From Clostridium septicum (GTDB lineage: Bacteria; Bacillota; Clostridia; Clostridiales; Clostridiaceae), in NCBI RefSeq assembly GCF_003606265.1, contig NZ_CP023671.1:2232001-2296000 (forward strand): 64,000 bases of DNA, written 5' to 3'. Each line of letters opens with the position of its first letter. The first letter of the stretch is position 1. Below, piece by piece: positions 60,630 through 64,000 of the stretch. The translations under genes and the position numbers were made by a program. The notes under the pieces are model-generated. The model was not told the origin of the DNA. It was given only the letters and a program-made list of their open reading frames with translations, and searched no databases.

Positions 60630-61760
60630 ATGAAAGAAGTGAAAATATTACAATGTGGAGATTTACATTTTGATACTCCATTTAAAGAATTAAGTAATAG
60701 TCTTGCTTTAGTAAGCAAAGAAGAACTATTAGAAGTGTTTAAAAGAATAATAGATATATGTGAAAAGGAATATATAGATATATTTTTATTATCAGGAGAT
60801 ATTTTTGATAATTTTACAGTTAATAAGAAAACTTTAAATTTTATAAAAAGTCAATTACAAAGAATCTCTAATATACGAATATTTATTTCACCAGGAAATC
60901 ATGATCCATATAATGAAAAATCTTTTTATAAAATGATAGAATGGCCTAAGAATGTTCATATATTTAAAGGTAAATTAGAAAATATATTTATAGAAGAACT
61001 GGAGACAGTAGTTTGGGGAGCTGCATTTAACTCCCAATATGTAAAAAAAAGTCTTATCGAAGGAGTGCAAATTAAAAATGATTATATAAATATAGCACTT
61101 ATTCATGGAGATATTTCAAATGTAGAAGAGGGAAATGAATATAATCCTATTACTTTAAAGGAAATAGGTGAATCTAATATTGATTATATAGCTTTAGGAC
61201 ATAGACATACTTATAGTGGAATACTTAGAGAGAGAAATACATGTTATGCTTATTCAGGATGCCCTCAAGGACGAGGATTTGATGAATTAGGAGATAAAGG
61301 AGTAATTATAGGTAGTATTTCTAAAGGTGCTGTAGATTTGAAGTTTATTAAAACATCTAAGAGAAATTATTATGTAGAGGAAATAGATATTACTAACTCT
61401 ATTGGATATGAAGAAATTAAGTCTGTAATATTAGATAGTATAGATAGAGATAAAAGAGAGAGTAATTTATATAAAATTATATTAACTGGAGAATTAGATG
61501 ACTCTTTTAATTTAAGAGAAGAAATAGTATTAGATAAGATAAAAGATGATTTTTATTTTGTAAAGGTTATTGATAAAACAGAAATAAAAGTTGACTATAG
61601 TGAAATTTCAAAAGATTTTTCTGTGAAAGGATTATTTGTTAAAAAGCTATTAGAAAAGTTAGAGCAATCAAATGATGAAGAAAGCGAAATTATAAAAATG
61701 TCACTTAAGTTGGGTATGCAATGTCTTTCAGAGGAAGAGGTGAGAAGAGATGATTATTAG
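60630..61760 (+). CDS. yhaO: YhaO-like SbcD-family metallophosphoesterase
   Basis: A 376-residue DNA-repair-type nuclease subunit. Metal-binding motifs run in order: CGDLHFDTPF (residues 8-17), LLSGDIFDNF (about 54-63), SPGNHDPYN (about 88-96), ALIHGDIS (about 150) and ALGHRHTYSG (about 188-197). These are the five Mre11/SbcD motifs. The downstream gene, overlapping by 11 bases, encodes a YhaN-like SMC-type ATPase, matching the yhaO-yhaN pair of Bacillus. It probably processes DNA ends or structures as a complex. ATG 60630 has AAAGGTGAT as RBS. Confidence 0.9.
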   Translation: MKEVKILQCGDLHFDTPFKELSNSLALVSKEELLEVFKRIIDICEKEYIDIFLLSGDIFDNFTVNKKTLNFIKSQLQRISNIRIFISPGNHDPYNEKSFYKMIEWPKNVHIFKGKLENIFIEELETVVWGAAFNSQYVKKSLIEGVQIKNDYINIALIHGDISNVEEGNEYNPITLKEIGESNIDYIALGHRHTYSGILRERNTCYAYSGCPQGRGFDELGDKGVIIGSISKGAVDLKFIKTSKRNYYVEEIDITNSIGYEEIKSVILDSIDRDKRESNLYKIILTGELDDSFNLREEIVLDKIKDDFYFVKVIDKTEIKVDYSEISKDFSVKGLFVKKLLEKLEQSNDEESEIIKMSLKLGMQCLSEEEVRRDDY

Positions 61761-64000
61761 AAAAGCTAATATAGTAGCTTTTGCAGGAATAACAAATAAA
61801 ATAATTGAGTTTTCAAATGGAATAAATATAATATATGGTGGTAATGAGGCAGGAAAAAGTACAATACAAAACTTTATAAAAATATGGTTATTTGGAATGA
61901 ATTCTAAAAGAAGTAAATATATAAAAAATAATGATAGGTTAAGGTTTACTCCAATTTCAGGAGAAAAAATAAAAGGCCAATTATATGTAGAACACTTAAA
62001 TAGGATTTATATAATAGAAAGAAGTTTTGGATTATCTAAAAAAGAAGATACTTCAGAAGTTTTAGATGCTTTAACAGGTGAAAAAATAGATTGGATCTCT
62101 AAGAATGAGCCTGGAAAATATTTTTTAGATGTTAACTTAGCAACATTTTCTAGAACATTATTTATTAGTCAGCTAGGAGTAGGGGTATCAAAAGATAAAG
62201 ATGATGAAATAATGGAGAGAGCAGCAAATCTTTTAGGAAGCGGAAATGAAAAAATATCAATACAAAAATCCATGGAAAGATTAGAGTCTATAAAAAAATC
62301 TTTAGTAACAATTAGAAAAACAGGACAGTTAGATTTATTAAGATCTAGATATTCAGACTTATTAGAGGAGCGTTATGAAAGAAGTAAATTAGCAGAACAA
62401 AATATAGATAATGAAGAGAAAATTATTGTTTTAAAAGATAAAAGAAGCTTTTTGAGAAAAGAACTTAAAAATTTAGAGATTTATAAAAAGTATAAAAAGA
62501 AAATTAAGTTACAAAAAGAATATGAAGAGATTACAGAATATTTAAAGAAAAGTGAAGAGTTAAAGCGAAAAGAAAGATTTATAGAAGAGTCTATTTCAGC
62601 TAATGGGAATATAATTGATATATCATTTCTAAACGATATAAAAGAAGAGAATTCTCTTTATTTAAGTTTGTTAGATTTAAAATCTCAAAGTTATGAGAAT
62701 CTTAACGAGTCTGTAGAAGCCTATAATAGAAAAAGAGATTCTTTTAAAGATGTTTTATTTGTAGAAAAACTAGATACAAGCGTAAAAGAAAAGATTTTAA
62801 GAAACACAATGGAACAAGAAGTTTTAAAAGAAAAATTAAGTGCTTATGAAACTCTAAATGATGATATCAAAAAATTAAATTTAGAAATGGATAAAAGGAA
62901 AGCATTTATAGGAGATATTATAAAATTCAAAGGTGTACGAGAGGATATAGATAGTTTACTAAAAAAGTATGAAGAAAAATTAAAAGAACTAAAATTTAAA
63001 ATGGAGAATAATAAATCTTTATCAATAAATGAAGCGGATATTAAGACTATGGAGAAAAAATTATTATCTAATAGGCTTATTTTTTTTATTACAATAGGAG
63101 TTTTAACAGTATCAATAATGCTTTTTAAAGTAAATTTAATAATATTACTGCCTTTAATTGTTATATCTATATTTTTCGGAAACAAATTATTTAGAATATC
63201 TGTAGACTTAAAAGGTGTAGAAGCAAGTAAAAGAAATATATACAATATGGAAGAGTTACATAATGAAATAGCGTGTATAGAAGAAAAATTATTTTCTTTT
63301 AATGGTTTAGTAAATGCTAAAAATTATGAGGATTTTATAAAAAAACTAAAAACTTATGATGATTTTATAGTATATGAAGAAAAACAAAAAACCAAAATAA
63401 GTGAAAAACAAATACAATTAAAGAGTATAAATATAGAAGAAGTAAAAGAAAGATATAATGAAAATTTACACCAATTAAATTATATATTTGAATTAGCGAA
63501 TACTGATGACATAAATGAAATAATTCAAATGATATCTAAATATGAAGTATCTAGCAAAGAGGTATTATCTTTAAAAATAGAGATTGAGAAGGAAAAAGAA
63601 TCTGTAGAACGTTTAGATAGGGAAATAAAAATTAGAGAGGATAGATTAAATGATAAGTTAGAAAGTTTAGGATTAAAGGAAATTAATTTAGAAAATTTAG
63701 AAGAAAAACTATTGGAAATAAAAAATAAGATATTGCAAAGAGATGACATAAAAAGGTCCTTAGAATCTATAGAAGAAACTTACAAAGCATTAACTAAAGA
63801 TAAGGATATAGGTGGTATTAAGGAAGAGATTAAAGAAATTATAAATGAGGATATAAGTTATTCTTACGAATCTGAGGAAGAAATAGATAATCAGATAAAA
63901 AGTAAATCAAATGATTTAATAGAACTTGAAAAGTCTATTAAGGATGTAGAAAATGAAATAAATACTAAGTTTATAGGGAAGAGAGATTTGTCTACGATAG
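61750..64000 (+). CDS. yhaN: YhaN-like SMC/AAA ATPase (3' end beyond window)
   Basis: ATG 61750 overlaps the yhaO stop; the frame is open for 750 codons to the window end, so the C-terminal signature and Walker B are not seen. N-terminal FSNGINIIYGGNEAGKST carries Walker A (about residues 30-39), followed by TLFISQLGVGVSKDKDDEIMERAANLLG (Q-loop region). Long coiled coils follow (about 190-430). Two adjacent membrane segments (about 440-485, LIFFITIGVLTVSIMLF and LIILLPLIVISIFF) split the coiled coil, as in YhaN. It pairs with the YhaO-like nuclease, with RBS GAGGTGAGAAGAG inside yhaO. Confidence 0.88.
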   Translation, partial: MIIRKANIVAFAGITNKIIEFSNGINIIYGGNEAGKSTIQNFIKIWLFGMNSKRSKYIKNNDRLRFTPISGEKIKGQLYVEHLNRIYIIERSFGLSKKEDTSEVLDALTGEKIDWISKNEPGKYFLDVNLATFSRTLFISQLGVGVSKDKDDEIMERAANLLGSGNEKISIQKSMERLESIKKSLVTIRKTGQLDLLRSRYSDLLEERYERSKLAEQNIDNEEKIIVLKDKRSFLRKELKNLEIYKKYKKKIKLQKEYEEITEYLKKSEELKRKERFIEESISANGNIIDISFLNDIKEENSLYLSLLDLKSQSYENLNESVEAYNRKRDSFKDVLFVEKLDTSVKEKILRNTMEQEVLKEKLSAYETLNDDIKKLNLEMDKRKAFIGDIIKFKGVREDIDSLLKKYEEKLKELKFKMENNKSLSINEADIKTMEKKLLSNRLIFFITIGVLTVSIMLFKVNLIILLPLIVISIFFGNKLFRISVDLKGVEASKRNIYNMEELHNEIACIEEKLFSFNGLVNAKNYEDFIKKLKTYDDFIVYEEKQKTKISEKQIQLKSINIEEVKERYNENLHQLNYIFELANTDDINEIIQMISKYEVSSKEVLSLKIEIEKEKESVERLDREIKIREDRLNDKLESLGLKEINLENLEEKLLEIKNKILQRDDIKRSLESIEETYKALTKDKDIGGIKEEIKEIINEDISYSYESEEEIDNQIKSKSNDLIELEKSIKDVENEINTKFIGKRDLSTI

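Noticed and set aside
63525-63749. Minus-strand ORFs opposite the YhaN-like gene (also 62844-63245)
   Set aside because: Reverse readings of coiled-coil codons; the plus frame is open for 750 codons and coupled to yhaO.

Overview
This is a low-GC, strongly AT-rich chromosomal window from an endospore-forming Clostridium sensu stricto (cluster I type) bacterium. The call rests on the sporulation genes (spoIID, a spoIIQ-like gene, spoIIID, yyaC, an alpha/beta SASP), strong AGGAGG ribosome binding sites, S-box and FMN riboswitches, a raiA-type structured RNA and a LicT/RAT antitermination system. I cannot name the species.

Layout. 1-0.7 kb: the 3' end of a probable Y2 transposase plus a small zinc-ribbon protein. 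0.7-6.9 kb: cell-wall and sporulation cluster ywmB-murA-spoIID-spoIIQ-like-spoIIID-mbl, with convergent yyaC. 7.1-7.8 kb: six-gene tRNA operon (Tyr-Thr-Tyr-Val-Thr-Tyr). 7.8-14.5 kb: SAM riboswitch-metK, nagA (minus strand), recD2, a degenerate comFA-like gene and comFC. 14.5-19.3 kb: raiA-type RNA, hpf, secA, and prfB with its programmed frameshift. 19.4-26.5 kb: a Fur-box-controlled haem uptake operon with the architecture of streptococcal shr-shp-htsABC. 26.7-31.3 kb: a decayed bacteriocin-like peptide gene with an ABC permease/ATPase pair and a small membrane protein, interrupted by an IS. 31.4-35.2 kb: a mobile-element graveyard holding an IS30 relic and an IS3-type element split by an intact IS21 element with a 5-bp target duplication. 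35.2-42 kb: M28 peptidase, tex, FMN riboswitch-ribU, and tsaE-tsaB-rimI. 42.2-48.5 kb: an orphan TroA-like protein, two tRNA-Trp genes around a nitronate monooxygenase-like gene, and a large propeller histidine kinase. 48.5-58.1 kb: ybaK and a LicT regulon of licT, two glucose-family PTS permeases and a sortase-anchored GH63-like glycosidase whose signal peptide is frameshifted in an A8 tract. 58.2-64 kb: a DMT transporter, PTP-like phytase, SASP, and a YhaO/YhaN-type nuclease-ATPase pair cut by the window end.

How the genes work together. The haem locus reads as a relay from a wall-anchored receptor, through a membrane-anchored NEAT protein and a lipoprotein, to an ABC importer. The LicT regulator, two PTS permeases and the surface glycosidase form a carbohydrate module tied together by three RAT hairpins. 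The most notable items are the Shr/Shp-like operon with paired methionines in four NEAT-like domains, the raiA-type RNA, the broken bacteriocin-like locus, the ATP-site-less ComFA relic, and two mRNA hairpins placed to control translation.
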